Shown: positions 49,426-62,237 of the stretch, in pieces
How the letters are laid out: each line of letters opens with the position of its first letter
How positions within the stretch are numbered: position 1 is the stretch's first letter
Assembly: GCA_963514095.1 (NCBI GenBank)
Contig: OY741273.1
Coordinates: 18,117,465-18,181,464 of the forward strand
Source: Eutrigla gurnardus
Taxonomy: Eukaryota > Chordata > Actinopteri > Perciformes > Triglidae
Length of the DNA stretch: 64,000 bases
Direction: 5' to 3'
The notes under the pieces: model-generated
Databases searched by the model: none
What the model was told of the DNA's origin: nothing
The model's input: the letters and a program-made list of their open reading frames with translations, nothing else
Position numbers and translations under genes: made by a program

Positions 49426-49940
49426 AAAGTCGCAGTCGGCAACATTTGTTTGATCATATTCACTGAAACCAACAATATGCTCCAATAGAACAACATAAAT
49501 CATCCGGTTTTAGAAAAAAAGAAATGTGCCATACGTGCACCTAGAGCTTGTTGTTTGTTTTGCAAAAACCCGTCACGCCCGTATCATCCTGTCCACGCAG
49601 TTCACAGTTTGTGCACACGCCACAGATCCCACCTCCACCCTCATGCATGTTACAATATCACAGGCACACGCCTCAAGCTAGGCATACGCTAAATGACGTT
49701 AGCAGTTGCTATCTATGAGTAAGTTAGCCAGCCTACCTCTGTGTAGCGTGTACTCCATGCCGTTTATCGATGAGAGAAGACACGGGCGCGTTCACAGGAA
49801 TCTGGTGCACGCGCACTGAAGAGCACTCCATGGGAGGGAGGGGAGGAGCTCGGTGGTAGAGGGGGAGGGGCGTGAGTGTTGGAAACATTCAAAATTTGAC
49901 TGAGTCAACTCGATCTGCTAGACTTGCCGACTGCAGCTTT
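49426..49940. mobile_element. MITE-like element with terminal inverted repeats
   Basis: The ends aaagtcgcagtcggcaa (49426-49442) and ttgccgactgcagcttt (49924-49940) are inverted complements at 15 of 17 positions. The 515-bp interior is non-coding and CpG-containing, with G-rich gggagggaggggaggag near the right end. This is the structure of a non-autonomous DNA transposon. I see no unambiguous target-site duplication, so the superfamily (hAT, PIF or other) is unassigned. Confidence 0.65.
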
Positions 49941-49944
49941 GAAA

Positions 49945-52900
49945 AGAGAATGGTATTAAACATAATTAGGTTGATACAGATAAATTGATAATTAAAACCC
50001 TAGCTATATTTTAAAAGAACACAGGTTAGCCACCTCTCATATTAGCCACGCTAGAGAGGCGCTACACTTTCACCTAGTCCTTAATATAAATCATTTGTAA
50101 TCAGGTGCATGCAGCGAATTTCACAAAAACTCACAAAAAAAAAAAAGAGCTCATGCGAGTCATGTAGTCTGACCAGTTTGTAGTACTGCAGCTCCGCCAT
50201 CATGCATGCATCCTGAAGGTGTCACTGCACATTAGGATCCCACTCGTGCTCAACAGCTGTATGTCGGAACCTCCGTACTGCGGTGCAGAGACGCCGTGCA
50301 GGGCGAAGGGGGCCCACAAATGGGATTGAACAGGTGTCGCTTTAATTATGTGTCCTCTCGCAGAGTCGGTCAGGAGACGGCGGCTCTTTTAATTAACCTT
50401 GGAGCTCTGCCGTTGAAACACAGCGTCGCACAGGGCACCTGCAAATACAGGTGGACAATATCTGTCTACATGACTCCTGGGATTTTAATTACAAGCACCG
50501 ATAAAGTGTGCTCATTTATTTTATTATTTTTTTTTTGCCTTCACCCTCACATACATCTCAGCCTGTCTGCTGAAGATAGCATCATCTTAACATGTTCAGT
50601 CCAGTTGGCTTACGCCGCCACCATCAGGCCACGGCTGAGAGAGGCAGATTGCTCCTCTTCTGTCATTTTTTACTTGAAATGAGGTCAGTGCACCCAGAAA
50701 AGTATTTTCTGTTATCTTTACATAGATGTCTGGCAGCCTAAAATGAAGCCGGCATTGGAACTTTCAATTTGGAGAGCCCTCTTCTGGTTCAGAGAGGAAA
50801 GCAAATAGATCAGTTTGCCGTCCTCTTCATACTGAATTGATGTCAAGACCAAGGCAGAAATGCATATTTCATTATGTTCATGCAGGCAATGTTTGAATGC
50901 CTCTGTAGTTTCTCACATGGCGTCCCATACAGCATAGTTGACTTTTCACACCAGTTTTGATTGACATTTTTCTTTCCCCAATTATACCGATTATTATCTT
51001 GCAAACTACAGATGTTTCATCTCACAAGCTTCCGGCGTCTTTTGTCTGGATAGAAGGGCTGCGGGAATGAAAGCTTGCCCTTAATTTCATGTCACTGCTA
51101 TGCTTGTGTGATTGCTTCTGTTATTTATTCTTCTACTGAAGCAAACCTCTCTTACTATAGGTTATGCAATAATAACCCAGAACACAATGACATCTGTCAG
51201 GAGTCTTTTAGAAGCCTTCAAATTGCAGTTATATGCCCGATTTTGTGCAGCTTTCACCTTAATTAACTGAACAGATTGCCTTTGACTGTCATATTACCCA
51301 CAAGCAAAATGGTTAGCGAGGCTATATCAGATAACGATTTGGCTATGACATTTTAGATACGTAACGTTTCTAATGTGGCGAGTCTGTGATCGTCTACAGT
51401 AAGATCTGTAGGGCTTCAGTGACTAATTTTCTCTCCTGTGCTTCCAGCCTTTGGGAGCGCTAATGCAGCTGTAACTGTAGCTAAGAATAGACAGTGTGCA
51501 GTTATTAGAGATGAGTATGGGCGATGTCATAGAAATGTTCACCTTTGGTGAGGGAGCTCTCCTCTGCACATGGCCCTTTGAATGGCAATACAAACAGTCA
51601 GAGAAGATGACTACAGGAACAGCATTTTACTGGTCCGGCTGCACATTTCGAGCGACTAAAAGTTTGTTTGCCTGCTTTCTGGGTGTCGACACAAGAGGAA
51701 GCTTTTCATCAGTGACAGCAGCTACAACTAAGCGAACCGGCTCCCATGCTGTAAACAGTCTTATGACCAACTGAGATGTTTGTCCTGTTTTGTCCAGGAA
51801 ATAATGTGCCGTGTCTCCATTTTGACATGTCAGGCTCTATTACACTGGTCAATTAGAAGGAAGCGTTGCCATCTGATTGTTAATCGTGGACTTACTCCTC
51901 AGTAACTTCTACGTGTTTCTGACATTTTCCCCGATGTCAATCTTCATTCAGAAAGCTCCAAAGACAAAAAAATCTAAGCTCACATTTGACATCTTGTTGA
52001 ATAAAGTACCTGTCGTTCCAAAGGAACACGGCACACTTCTCCCAAATCTCCGCCGTGAGCTCCACATTGTTCCAGGAGATTCAGCAGATCCCATCATCTA
52101 GCCTACTCATGTTAAGAATCTAACATGAGAGTGAACCCAGAGGCAGAGACAGGGGCAAAAAACCACCATGAGCCCAGTACCATGAGTGGACAGGACAAGG
52201 AGACGCAAAGGGATGGGGGGAAGGTAACAGGAAAGAGATGTAAGCAGTTAGCCATACCTTAAAAACAGGAAGAAGCCATCACACAAACAAACACAACTTT
52301 AGTTATAGTTAACCGTACGCATCAATGTGAATGCCTGCCATTCCTGTGGTCAGGTATTATCTTTCTCCATTTGGTGGGTGTCAGAGGATAAAAAGAGTGA
52401 ACAGAGTGCTCGTACTGTAGTTGCTGATACAAAGTTAAAAAACGTTCAACGCCAATCACCGCTCGCTAAGTTGAGGGAATATGGGACAGCTTTATCGATG
52501 TGCCTTAAAATTGATTATGCACCAATCCATCCGTTATTTGTCTATTATTTAGAACCTGTTCCCCTCTGTGAGAACAGGTGCTTTTCATATACTTGGGGAG
52601 AATGAAATATAGGGGGAAAAAAACCCAAACCTACTGAATCTCCCTCCATCTCTCTTCTGTCAACCTCTACTGACTTCTTTCGCCAATGGATTTCTATTTA
52701 CCGTGCTGCAGACGTTTTTCGGTCAGATGCGGCCAGGTTCAATTTTCGGACTCCTTTTCTCTCCAATAGCTTCTCAATTTTTTTTTCTATGGGATTGCAA
52801 GGACTCAGTATCGCAGTATTGAGTTTTAGACCTTTGGGCGAGACGGGTATCTCTCAGACGGGCTCGCCTTCGCCCCGCACCCGCTGCACTCGAGTTTAAA

Positions 52901-54420
52901 TTAGTGAATGCTCTCCGGGTCTCATGCTGTCTCTTCTCACTGTAGTTATTGGATTTTTCCCTAAATTCCACATCTTACATCTGCAATATAACAGCGGATT
53001 GCCTCGGGGCGGCATGTGCGTGTACATGTGTTTGTTTGCGTAATGGAATCTTCGCCACGATATTGCTCACAGTGTCAATGTGCAAATAAAGTCAGGATCT
53101 TGGCCCACGCAGGAATCCAATCAATATCGCTGCACTTGATCATGATCCAATTTGCCTGCTGCACTTACCTAACAGTAAACACAACAGCGTTTTGAGTTTA
53201 CTGGCCCTTGCTTCACTTTTTGTTTGTGTGTGTGTGTGGGTTAAATAAGGAACGAGGCCTCGCTTCTCGTGACATAACTCTTCAAATTCTTTCTTGTAGT
53301 CGTGCAGAACTTCTTGTCAACGGGGCTACAGAACAAACTCATTCCAAAAAGGTTTTGAGAGGTAGCAAGGCGAAGGCAGTCCGTGACTTAATACTCCATC
53401 CCAACACCTCTGAACATTGACTTCAAAGTTCTATGAGAAAAAGAAAAAATGCTTTCATTTTCTCACCGACCCTCCGAAATAAAAACTCTTAATGTTTTCT
53501 TAATATCTTTTTTTTTTTCAGATTTTCTTTTCTCTCATATAGCAAACTGAAGAATATTTTGACATGTCGTGTTCCCACAGTGTCTTAACGCTGTCATCCA
53601 CAGCCTGCTAGCTCGGGCTTAATATTTGTACTTGCTGGCTGTAGTATTGATGCTGTGTGAGCTGCAAATGTTGATTTCTGTCTGAACTTTTTTGCTATAT
53701 CCTATTAGCTCACCAACAAAATAAGACCATTACCATCTATTCAATTTCATGCCTGCCGTTTCACTGACACGACATACCGACTTTCAAAACCAATGGAATG
53801 ATTGGGATCTGGAATTTAAAGTTCCAAAAAAAAAAACTTTAGCAGCTGATACTTTTTAATTGTGAAAATCATTCCTTGACATCAGTCGTCTCTTGCACAG
53901 ACAAGCACTGTACGACACTTTAGACGCAGTGATGCGTAACCATCATGCTACATGAAGGATAATGATGTTTTGCTTGGATGCAAGTTGTACAATAGATGCA
54001 AGTGATGTCGAACTGTAATTTTGATTCCCTCCATTCATTGTATGAGAACATATGAACAAAACATAGCCTAATTATTATTATTTCTTTCCATAAAAAAGCA
54101 TGGAAACATGCTGACAGCTGCTGGGAGACACTCTGTCAACTTATTTTTTTGTTGTTGACTGGAACAGGTTGTGGTTCACTCATAGGACAACCCCTATTCA
54201 AAAATGAATAGTAACTTCAGTTTAAAATCCACCGTTTTTGCCTTTGACTCTGTTGACAGAAGACATCAAACCACATTTTTATGACTAACGACCCGTTCTG
54301 TGCTGTTTACCTCACGTCTCCTGATGATCTATTGATGACATTTACGTTAATACTCATTTGAATATGTGCACAGACTATCTGTCTTTTCCCATCTCTTTTT
54401 AATCGAGATCCTCGGCCCCT
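49945..54420. other. Single-copy non-coding DNA
   Basis: 49990-50090 (ggttagccacctctcatattagcc and neighbours) may be the far end of the unit interrupted by the MITE. Elsewhere there is a hairpin ACCTGTTC/GAACAGGT (52554-52579) and several T-runs. No gene supported. Confidence 0.35.
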
Positions 54421-54422
54421 TT

Positions 54423-54448
54423 TCTCTCTCTCTCTCTCTCTCTCTCTT
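54423..54448. repeat. (TC)n microsatellite
   Basis: About 13 CT units. Confidence 0.95.
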
Positions 54449-54639
54449 CCACTCAGCTTTCAAAAGGGTTTATCACTTCATTGCACCCCAACTGTTCTCC
54501 ACATGGCAGTTTCAGATAATTGAGTCTTTTAACATCATGGTTAAATGACTGTTAATCTTAAAAAAGCCCTACATGAAATACATCACAAATGGTCAACGTT
54601 TGGCGATAAAAGAAAAACTTTTTTTTTTTTCACTTGATG

Positions 54640-55260
54640 AATGCGATTGATGTGTGGAATAAATGATACACTCAAAGCATCAAAGGTTAATTAAATGAAA
54701 GATAATTAAATAAGTGGCTTCTCGGGTGAAGATGCTCCTTGTGGATGGAGTTGTCAAGGCACCTGAATGAAGCCACATTCTTCCATCCACAGACTTGTAA
54801 TTATTATCACAGATGGAGGTTGTTCTTCAATCACCTAATTCTGCACCCTGATTACGCATGACATTTGAGTGTCAAAGATTTCCCCATAAGGGCAGATTAA
54901 TTCAGAATCTCGTCATTATGCAAATATAGTTACCAACATTTCAGAGCAGGGGCAAACATTCACCATAAGACACATTCTCTGTAGTGTGTAATGATTACAC
55001 GATCGAATGATTGATAAATCAGTTAAAGTGACAGTATTTATGTTATTGAGACACTATTACTTGCTGCTCAAACCAATGTGCAGGAAGTAAACCATGCATT
55101 TGTTTGCAGAAGAAATGCTGTCATAGGTTGTGAACACAGGGGGGCAGTATGGAATCATAGTCGCTGAGTGACATTCTCATGCAAATGACATTTCAGGCTT
55201 CCTAAATCTGCAAGTCTTTGACATCTGATCATAAATGTTTGATCTCTGCCATACTCTTCA
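54640..55260. promoter_or_regulatory. Enhancer-like block with two octamers
   Basis: Repeat-free AT-rich sequence with two exact POU octamers ATGCAAAT (54918-54925 and 55179-55186), a PBX/HOX-type TGATTGAT (55008-55015) and several TAATTA/ATTA words. There is no open frame. It ends just before the SINE insertion. Regulatory function is inferred from motif density. Confidence 0.35.
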
Positions 55261-55348
55261 AACATGCCATTCTCACTCAATGGATATATTATTTTTCAGC
55301 TGTTTAGAATTAATTTGACTAGGAATAACATAATGAAATAAAAAGGAA

Positions 55349-55360
55349 GGATACTATATA
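55349..55360. repeat. SINE target-site duplication, 5' copy
   Basis: ggatactatata immediately before the SINE is repeated at 55741-55752 immediately after it. The first two bases are ambiguous because the SINE ends in ggat units. Confidence 0.8.
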
Positions 55361-55740
55361 TGGGCTGCACGGTGGTGTAGTGGGTAGCACTCTCGCCTCA
55401 CAGCAAGAGGGTCCTGGGTTCGATTCCCGGGTCGGCCCGGGTTCCTTCTGTGTGGAGTTTGCATGTTCTCCCCGTGTAAGCGTGGGTTCTCTCCGGGTTC
55501 TCCGGCTTCCTCCCACAGTCCAAAGACATGCAGGATGGGGATAGGTTAATTGGTGACTCTAAATTGCCCGTAGGTGTGAATGTGAGTGTGAATGGTTGTC
55601 TGTCTCTACATGTCGGCCCTGTGATAGACTGGCGTCCTGTCCAGGGTGTACCCTGCCTTCGCCCAATGACAGCTGGGATCGGCTCCAGCCCCCCCGTGAC
55701 CCTAAATACAGGATAAGCGGTAGAAAATGGATGGATGGAT
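55361..55740 (+). mobile_element. tRNA-derived SINE with LINE2-type tail
   Basis: A complete, little-diverged fish SINE. The tRNA-like head carries an RNA polymerase III A box (tggtgtagtgg, 55373-55383) and B box (ggttcgattcc, 55417-55427). The body follows, with the typical phrases gtttgcatgttctccccgtg and cagtccaaagacatgcagg. The 3' third (about 55619-55740: gactggcgtcctgtccaggg, cagctgggatcggctccagc, ggataagcgg) is the tail shared with LINE2-type elements, whose reverse transcriptase is thought to mobilise such SINEs. It ends in ggat units and is flanked by a 12-bp target duplication. The architecture resembles the V-SINE group; exact family naming needs a repeat library. Confidence 0.93.
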
Positions 55741-55743
55741 GGA

Positions 55744-55752
<9 letters not shown>
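55741..55752. repeat. SINE target-site duplication, 3' copy
   Basis: The second copy of ggatactatata; its last bases merge into the TA microsatellite. Confidence 0.8.

Positions 55753-55794
<42 letters not shown>
55747..55794. repeat. (TA)n microsatellite
   Basis: About 24 TA units, starting inside the SINE's 3' target duplication. Confidence 0.97.
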
Positions 55795-55797
<3 letters not shown>

Positions 55798-55799
55798 AT

Positions 55800-56480
55800 A
55801 GATTATCAACATTCCATCAGCATTCACACTGAACGGCATCTTGCATGCTGAATTGCTTTGCGTGGCTAATTGGTAACTTTGAGCTCCCATAATGAGCTCG
55901 CAGAATGTCATCAAAGGGGTTGTTTTGTAATGTGAATGGTTTACATCTGACTGACCAAGAGACACTTAGAGGGGATGCTCATTAGCGAAAGTGACTCATT
56001 GTTTTCTGTCCTTTCTCCACTCCTTTCCTTAACGACAGGCTTGGTCACAACCCCTGGGCCTAACCCCCTTCCCTTCCGTGCTTGTGTGAATAACTCAATA
56101 ACTCCCATCCATGGCACAATTAAGGCATTATTACACCCTCCGCTGGACCTCATGCTCCAGGGTGAATTGTGGGGGCAGAAGGGGGCTTGGCCCGACCCCC
56201 ATTTCCATCCCGGTCCACTGTGAAGCCTTGGCTACTCTTATCCCTGACCCATTTTTCTCTCCCCATGTGCCCTGCTTCTATGCAGACACACAAAAAGTTC
56301 TCTCTGACGCGCTCATGGCACACACTTGCCCCTCCACCGCCCCCACCCGTCGTCTCCATCCAGCAGGCAGAAACATGGCATCGTGAGTCACGTCAGCGCC
56401 AGCAGCTGTGCATGTGGGGCGCTCGTTCAGCCAAGCAGTGGGTGGGGGGTGGGGCGGGCATCGTTAAGGGTTGAAGGGTG
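55800..56480. other. Non-coding DNA, GC-richer after 56000
   Basis: Several frames are open through the GC-rich part (56110-56470) but overlap one another on both strands, and none is recognisable. Confidence 0.35.
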
Positions 56481-56482
56481 CA

Positions 56483-56508
56483 TGTGTGTGTGTGTGTGTG
56501 TGTGTGTG
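56483..56508. repeat. (GT)n microsatellite
   Basis: About 13 GT units. Confidence 0.95.
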
Positions 56509-56511
56509 GGC

Positions 56512-59500
56512 ACCTCTCCGCCGTCGCTTTCTCTTACCCTTCTCCTCTCGTGGCTCTGCATGAAGGAAGCCATCTGCCTCCTGTCAGTCATCTAAGGCTG
56601 CGAGAGTGTCTGTGACACTTGGCTCACCCACCTCTTCCCCTCGCACACGGTACGAAGCCACGCCGAGATCTACAGCTGACCATCTTTGTCTTTTCTCACT
56701 TTTTGCGTCACCTCTAAGCTGCCATTTACCTACATTCTTATATCGCTTTTCAGCGTTTGTCATCATTCTTTTCAGACGCCGCTGTATTGTTTCGTTGGGC
56801 ATTGTCACGTCAAATGTTTTTTTTCCCTTTTCACACACAAAAGAGAATGTTTGTGTCAGCGTCTAAAGAAATACGGTGGCTTTTAATAAACTTTAACTCC
56901 GAGTTTCCTCGGAGCGTGCATGGACTCTGTAAGCTTGTGAGAGCAGAAGAATTTGTTCAAAAAAAAACAACAACACTCCAGAATAGTTTATCTATGATAT
57001 ACTCCACGGGCGTCCAGTCAATATTTGTGCAGACAGTTCCCCTCCCAAGGTGATCAACAGCAAAAGAAAAACATAATCTTTTATTCTTCATCACTGAAGC
57101 TACTCCAGCCCCTCTCTTTTGATAACATCACAGACCAAGGTCTTGTCTTTTTCTCTGTGGACTACCTTTGAGAAATAATTTTCGCTTTATTTCAGAGGAT
57201 TAACTGATGGAAAGGTCACCGGCGTCTATGCATCAAACTGCAATAAACAATGTTTCATCACGATTTGCGGGAATTAACTAGATAAGCTTCGACTTTAAAG
57301 CGGCCGTGTCTCAAGCTGCTGAAGCAACTGCTCGTGTTTTTCCCTGAGAAAATCTCTCCGTGTCCACTCTCCATGTGTGGGTAAGCTAATATTTTCTTGT
57401 ATGCTTCCAATTCCAAAATACAAGCCCAACAAATGGCTAGAAGAGAGGCTTGCGCTCCAAATGTCACGTCTGCTCCATTCGTTTTGAATGCACTCCAAAT
57501 GAAAAGCAATTTAAGAGCTCCCCGCCATTAGACAGAACCCTCACCACTGAAGTGCAAACCGAACCTTAATAAGGAAAACGATGATTGTTTGGAGCACGCG
57601 TCCAATTTGCTTAACAATCTTTTCTTACACCACCCTCTGACAATTCATACACTTCCAGTCGGTTCGCATTTGCCAGACACGCCAGAGATTACATTAAAGC
57701 AGGTCTCTGTAAAGAAGACACATCTATCACATCGTTACTGGCAGGAGATTAACCGGTTGACATTTTTCATCCACTAAAACAGCACAATGGCATCTGATTC
57801 AGACGATTCTCTGTCGACAAGCCTCGTCAAACACACGGCCCCCTGATGGAGAATATAATTAAGTCAAGTATCCGTCACGCAGAAAAGTTACAAAGATGCT
57901 ACGCTGACTTTGTTTGACTTTTGTTTATGCTCAAATGTCAAGGACGCCGTGCAATTATGTTGCCGAAAAAGTCTTTTCACTCAATTTGACCATAAATCAA
58001 AAAAAGGGCTGACACACACACACATGTCTTTGTGTGTACAGAATGAAGCATGTTTAATGATACAAGCCCACATGCCATGCCTCACCTGTGATAATATTGC
58101 GCAAATACAGCCAGAATAATTAACAGTCTAATAAGGAAAGCTAATGTTTGATCAACCCAAATTGCCCCGTTTGTGAGTCCAGCCAGCAGCGCTGGAACAA
58201 ACAAGAGCATACCTTAACACAGGGAAAGGTCATGGGATCAATAATTCATTTAAGATGCTCCCTGGGATTGACTCTGCAGTTGCCTTGTAATCAGCAGGGG
58301 GGAGAGGGGGATTTATTTATCTTAACCAACTTTAAATCCACACTCGGCGGCTAGAAAAAACATTGCGTCACCTTGGTCGATTTTCAGTGCCCTCGCAAGG
58401 CCACAGGATTTTCTGTTTTATTTACCCCCCAGGAGCTGGCAAGGAGCGGCTCTTTAATACTACTTCAACAGTGGACTAAGCATCTATTACAGGAACTTTG
58501 TAAAAGGGAAGAAAAAAAGGAAGAAATCCAAGGATAAAGTATATTTACGGTGGGGATGCAATTTGCAGTTTTGTGCCAGCAAGTTTTTTCTTCATGAAAC
58601 ATCTATTACTCTGATTTGTTGATAGAAATAAACACAGCAAGATAAAAAAAAAAACCTACATATGCTTCTTTTTATTTTTTACATCACACCTTAACGTCTA
58701 TGCTATAATTAAATGCCTGGAAAAGAACACACTTTGCAATGTTTTTCGAATATCTATCGCTTGGTTCACAGGGCTTCACAGACAGAAAAGCCTCCTCCGA
58801 TGTCAATGATGCAGCCCTGCTGAGTGCAGGCATCCAGGAGCTCTGTCAGCTCAAACACTACAAAGCTGCCCGGTCTGAAAGATTGAAATGTTACATTCAC
58901 CACTTTCTCAAGATTCCACGTTTCTCTCGAAGACAGATGCTGCTCGAGTGAGTTTCCCCCGCCGAAAACAGCTGTCCCTAATAAACAAATGACTATAAAG
59001 GAAGGCATTTCATAGGCAATTGCATCAAGGAAGCAGAAGTGCGGAGCTTTGCTTCAACATGTCACTCAACTCGCTTTCCGTCTTGCTCTCAAAAAAACCA
59101 TCTGGTTTTACAGTTTTGAGAACATAAACACGTTTGACTGACAATCCAATCAGACATGTCATAAGAGAGACGAATTCAGTCTCAGTGTAAAGCGTGCTGA
59201 TATGACGACCTCGTCAAAATCACGTTGGCGGGACTTCAATCGCTTCACATGTGTTGCTCAGCTCGCTCGCTCCGTACCTGCTACCACCTTCTATCTCTCG
59301 CCATGCAAACAGATCATTTTGTGGTAGAGTGCGTCGGCGTAGCAAACGCTGAGTCCGCCGTTCGCTCTAAATTTGTGCCTTTCTTGAAATCCAATCAACT
59401 GCCGAGGCAATTGAGGACGGGGTAGCTTGCGGCCGCTGCTCATTCGATTGGATGCCGAGTCATCTGTGTGTCATTTTGGGAACTTGGGAGGGGGGAGGCC

Positions 59501-60205
59501 CACAGGGTGCTCTGCAAGCCCCGTGTCAGGAGAGGTAGGGGTGAATGATTAGTGCTTTCCAATAACTAGCTCCATCGAGAGCGTTTAAAGCAATATTGTA
59601 AGCAAACGTCTGGCCTAGATCTGTTTAGTAATGAGCTGGATCCCCATGATTAGTCAAATCCATCACAAACGGTGCTATTTGTATAATGTTTGCACAACAC
59701 AAGCAGTTTTTTTTTTCATATTCAGCATGGGAAGCTCTTCCAGGAAAGTCACGCTGCTGGCAGATGGAGCCTCAGAACAGAGCCCAGCCTGCTTATAGCA
59801 CTCGGCTTTGAGGTAACCTATAAGCGAGTCCTTTGTCTGTCTGGGTGCTAGTTTGATGGGCTACAATGGAATTCTTGCAATTTTTTTTTTCTTCACGAGA
59901 CGCACGCAAATCTCTGAATTGTTTTCCTAGACTTCCAAGAACGCCACGTATTCCACGCAGGCTGCAAGTGGATTAATCCAGCTAAGGAGTAATTGCCCTT
60001 GCATTGTATCGAGTCTATGCATGAGGGAATTCGAATCACTTTAAAGTTTCAGTTTTGTAGGATTGGAGCCAGTGCTTGAGACAAGCTGAGGTGTTTATGT
60101 GAGTTCATTTAATTTGGAGTAAGACTGCAACGGTCCTATTAATGGATTAAAGGACTGTGTGCAAATGTAATTGTGTGAATCTGCTGACGGCCAAGGGAAA
60201 GATCA
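56512..60205. other. Single-copy non-coding DNA with one weak exon candidate
   Basis: The only coding-like signal is at 58766-58947, open on both strands with splice-like edges (see findings). Otherwise AT-rich with no repeat recognised. Confidence 0.35.
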
Positions 60206-60208
60206 GCA

Positions 60209-60219
60209 GGGGGGGGGGG
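60209..60219. repeat. Poly-G tract
   Basis: Eleven consecutive G. Confidence 0.9.
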
Positions 60220-60723
60220 TGTCTTTTAGCAAACACAGTAAAAGAACACTTGAGCCAGGCATAAAACAGCCAGACTGGCTGATCAACGTCCAAGTGTACG
60301 CCGGCGAGGTGGCGATGGGTGAGTCATGTGACTGAGTGATTGTCTCCACCTTGTTCACACCTTTAGACTGTTGCTTTTAAACTGTGCTGTCAACTCTACA
60401 TCCCCTATTTAGCATTCTCTTGGTTTCCCCGTTCTTTCTCTCTAATGTGAAGCAATCGGTGCAAATGACGAAAAAAAAAAACTTTGAGGAGCTACATTTA
60501 CTTGACATGCTACCAAAACAACAACTAACACTTTCCCCCCCTGCAAATTGGTCTCGTCAGCCTTGCAATTATACTGTAAGTGCATCTTGTCCGACTGACA
60601 CGGGGCATAGTTATTTTTTATGAATGGACGGTGCTCACTTTGAGATTAAGACTAAACACAAGCTGTCGGTTTGTCTTCAAGTATGTTCAAATGAGACAGA
60701 ACCATCACAGAGACAGCTTTCAC

Positions 60724-60741
60724 CGTCGTCGTCGTCGTCGC
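60724..60741. repeat. (CGT)n microsatellite
   Basis: Six units of a CpG-containing trinucleotide, unusual among the TG/TA-dominated arrays here. Confidence 0.9.
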
Positions 60742-61121
60742 GTACCTGAAAATCACCTTCCTTATCTTAAGATGTTGTAGAATGTAGGACTATTACTGAC
60801 TAAAGCCTTGAATGTTTTGGTGGCATATGAATGAGGATTTCATTTGAAGGTTTGATTGCTTCGGAGCGACAAAGTCTGGTCATTACAGAGAATGACAAAA
60901 TTAAAATAAAAGTAAAAATGAGAGCACTGATCGGAACTGATTGCGAAGGCTTCGGGTTTGTTGAACAAATAGCCTTCTAAATGACGCGTTCACGATCTGC
61001 TCATTATTCTCAATGACAGACAACAGTGCAAAATAAACACAAACTCAAACATTTTTATTCTTCAAATATACAGAGCAAAAGCATCATAGATTCACAGACC
61101 AGTACAGTTAAAATACAACCA

Positions 61122-61140
61122 TTTTTTTTTTTTTTTTTTT
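61122..61140. repeat. Poly-T tract
   Basis: Nineteen consecutive T. Confidence 0.9.
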
Positions 61141-62237
61141 AATCTTAGATACAGAGGGCCACTGCCTGAAAATAGTGGTTTACCCAGTAGAATGTACACG
61201 TCGTCTTTTCATTACGATTAGGCTTATGGTTCACTATTTATACAAACTCTTGAAATGACCGTCTAAAGTTAAGTACTTTTTTTTTCTCCAGACCTGGCTC
61301 GTGTAGTATTTGCAAACTAGTTCCCCTTCATTTGTAGTGCAGAGCACTTCGACCAGTCACAAAGAAGCGCACTCATTTGACTTTCAAATCGCCTCCTCTG
61401 TGATTCTCTCAATCTTCTGTGACTTATCGAACACTGTAACGCTGCACAACCTAGCCGCCGCTGATTCCCCGAGCGCCCCGCAGGCTGAAGCAAACTCCGA
61501 GGATTATTTGCAAATACTATTTAGTCCAGGCCCTTTTCCTTACAGCTGTATGTCATTAAAGTACTAACAAGGTATTGATTGAAGAGAGATTGTAGAAAAG
61601 AAAAAAGAAGTGAGAGAGAAAGAGAGAAACAGAGTGATAGAAAGCATTTACACAGTAAAGAGAGGGTTATTCTGATCAAGTCAATGTTTCAAATGGCATC
61701 TTCCCCAATATGTGCTCCATCATGGACAGTAACACTTATCGTACAACGAGGGAGACTTCACATGGCCTCATGTAAACCACCCTTTTGCTGGTATAGGCGA
61801 GGTATTGGCAGTACTGTTCAGCATTTTTTTTCTTTCTCTCCTTTCTTCCCAGTTTATTCAGACCAAAGCAAAAAAAGAAAGTTGTGTGCAGCAAACAAAT
61901 AGAATATAGCCAGCGGGCAGAGAAGCCATTACAAACACCTACCAACAAGTCATAACCTCTGTCTCTCTCACCTTTGAAACGTCCTTATGCACTCTACGCT
62001 ACGGGCTTGTCTTTAGCATCTCTGAATAATACAGACTATCCTGCATCCTCCGCTCTGCTGTTTTTATCAGGAAAGGGCAGCAACCCCTTGTAATTGTCCC
62101 GGCTCTTGGTGTTTATTCATCTGCTATGCCCTGGCATCTGTACGCCGCACGTAGCCAGGCCAACGGGCGCCGCCAGCACCAGCTGGGAGTGCCGTCCACA
62201 GGTGGGTGGGGCGGACTTTGTCCTCACATGGGTTGGA

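Larger units (their letters stand above)
60225..62235. other. Non-coding DNA with one weak exon candidate
   Basis: It contains the CGT run, the T19 run, a purine-rich tract (61575-61650) and the 62071-62201 splice-flanked segment described in the findings. No gene is called. Confidence 0.35.

Noticed and set aside
55361..55433. Functional tRNA gene
   Set aside because: A and B boxes are present but the segment continues into the SINE body, and the cloverleaf arms are not complementary as in a true tRNA.
58290..58305. CTCF-like cagcaggggg words here and at 60204
   Set aside because: They lack the constrained C of the GGC core and sit in G-runs that match by composition.
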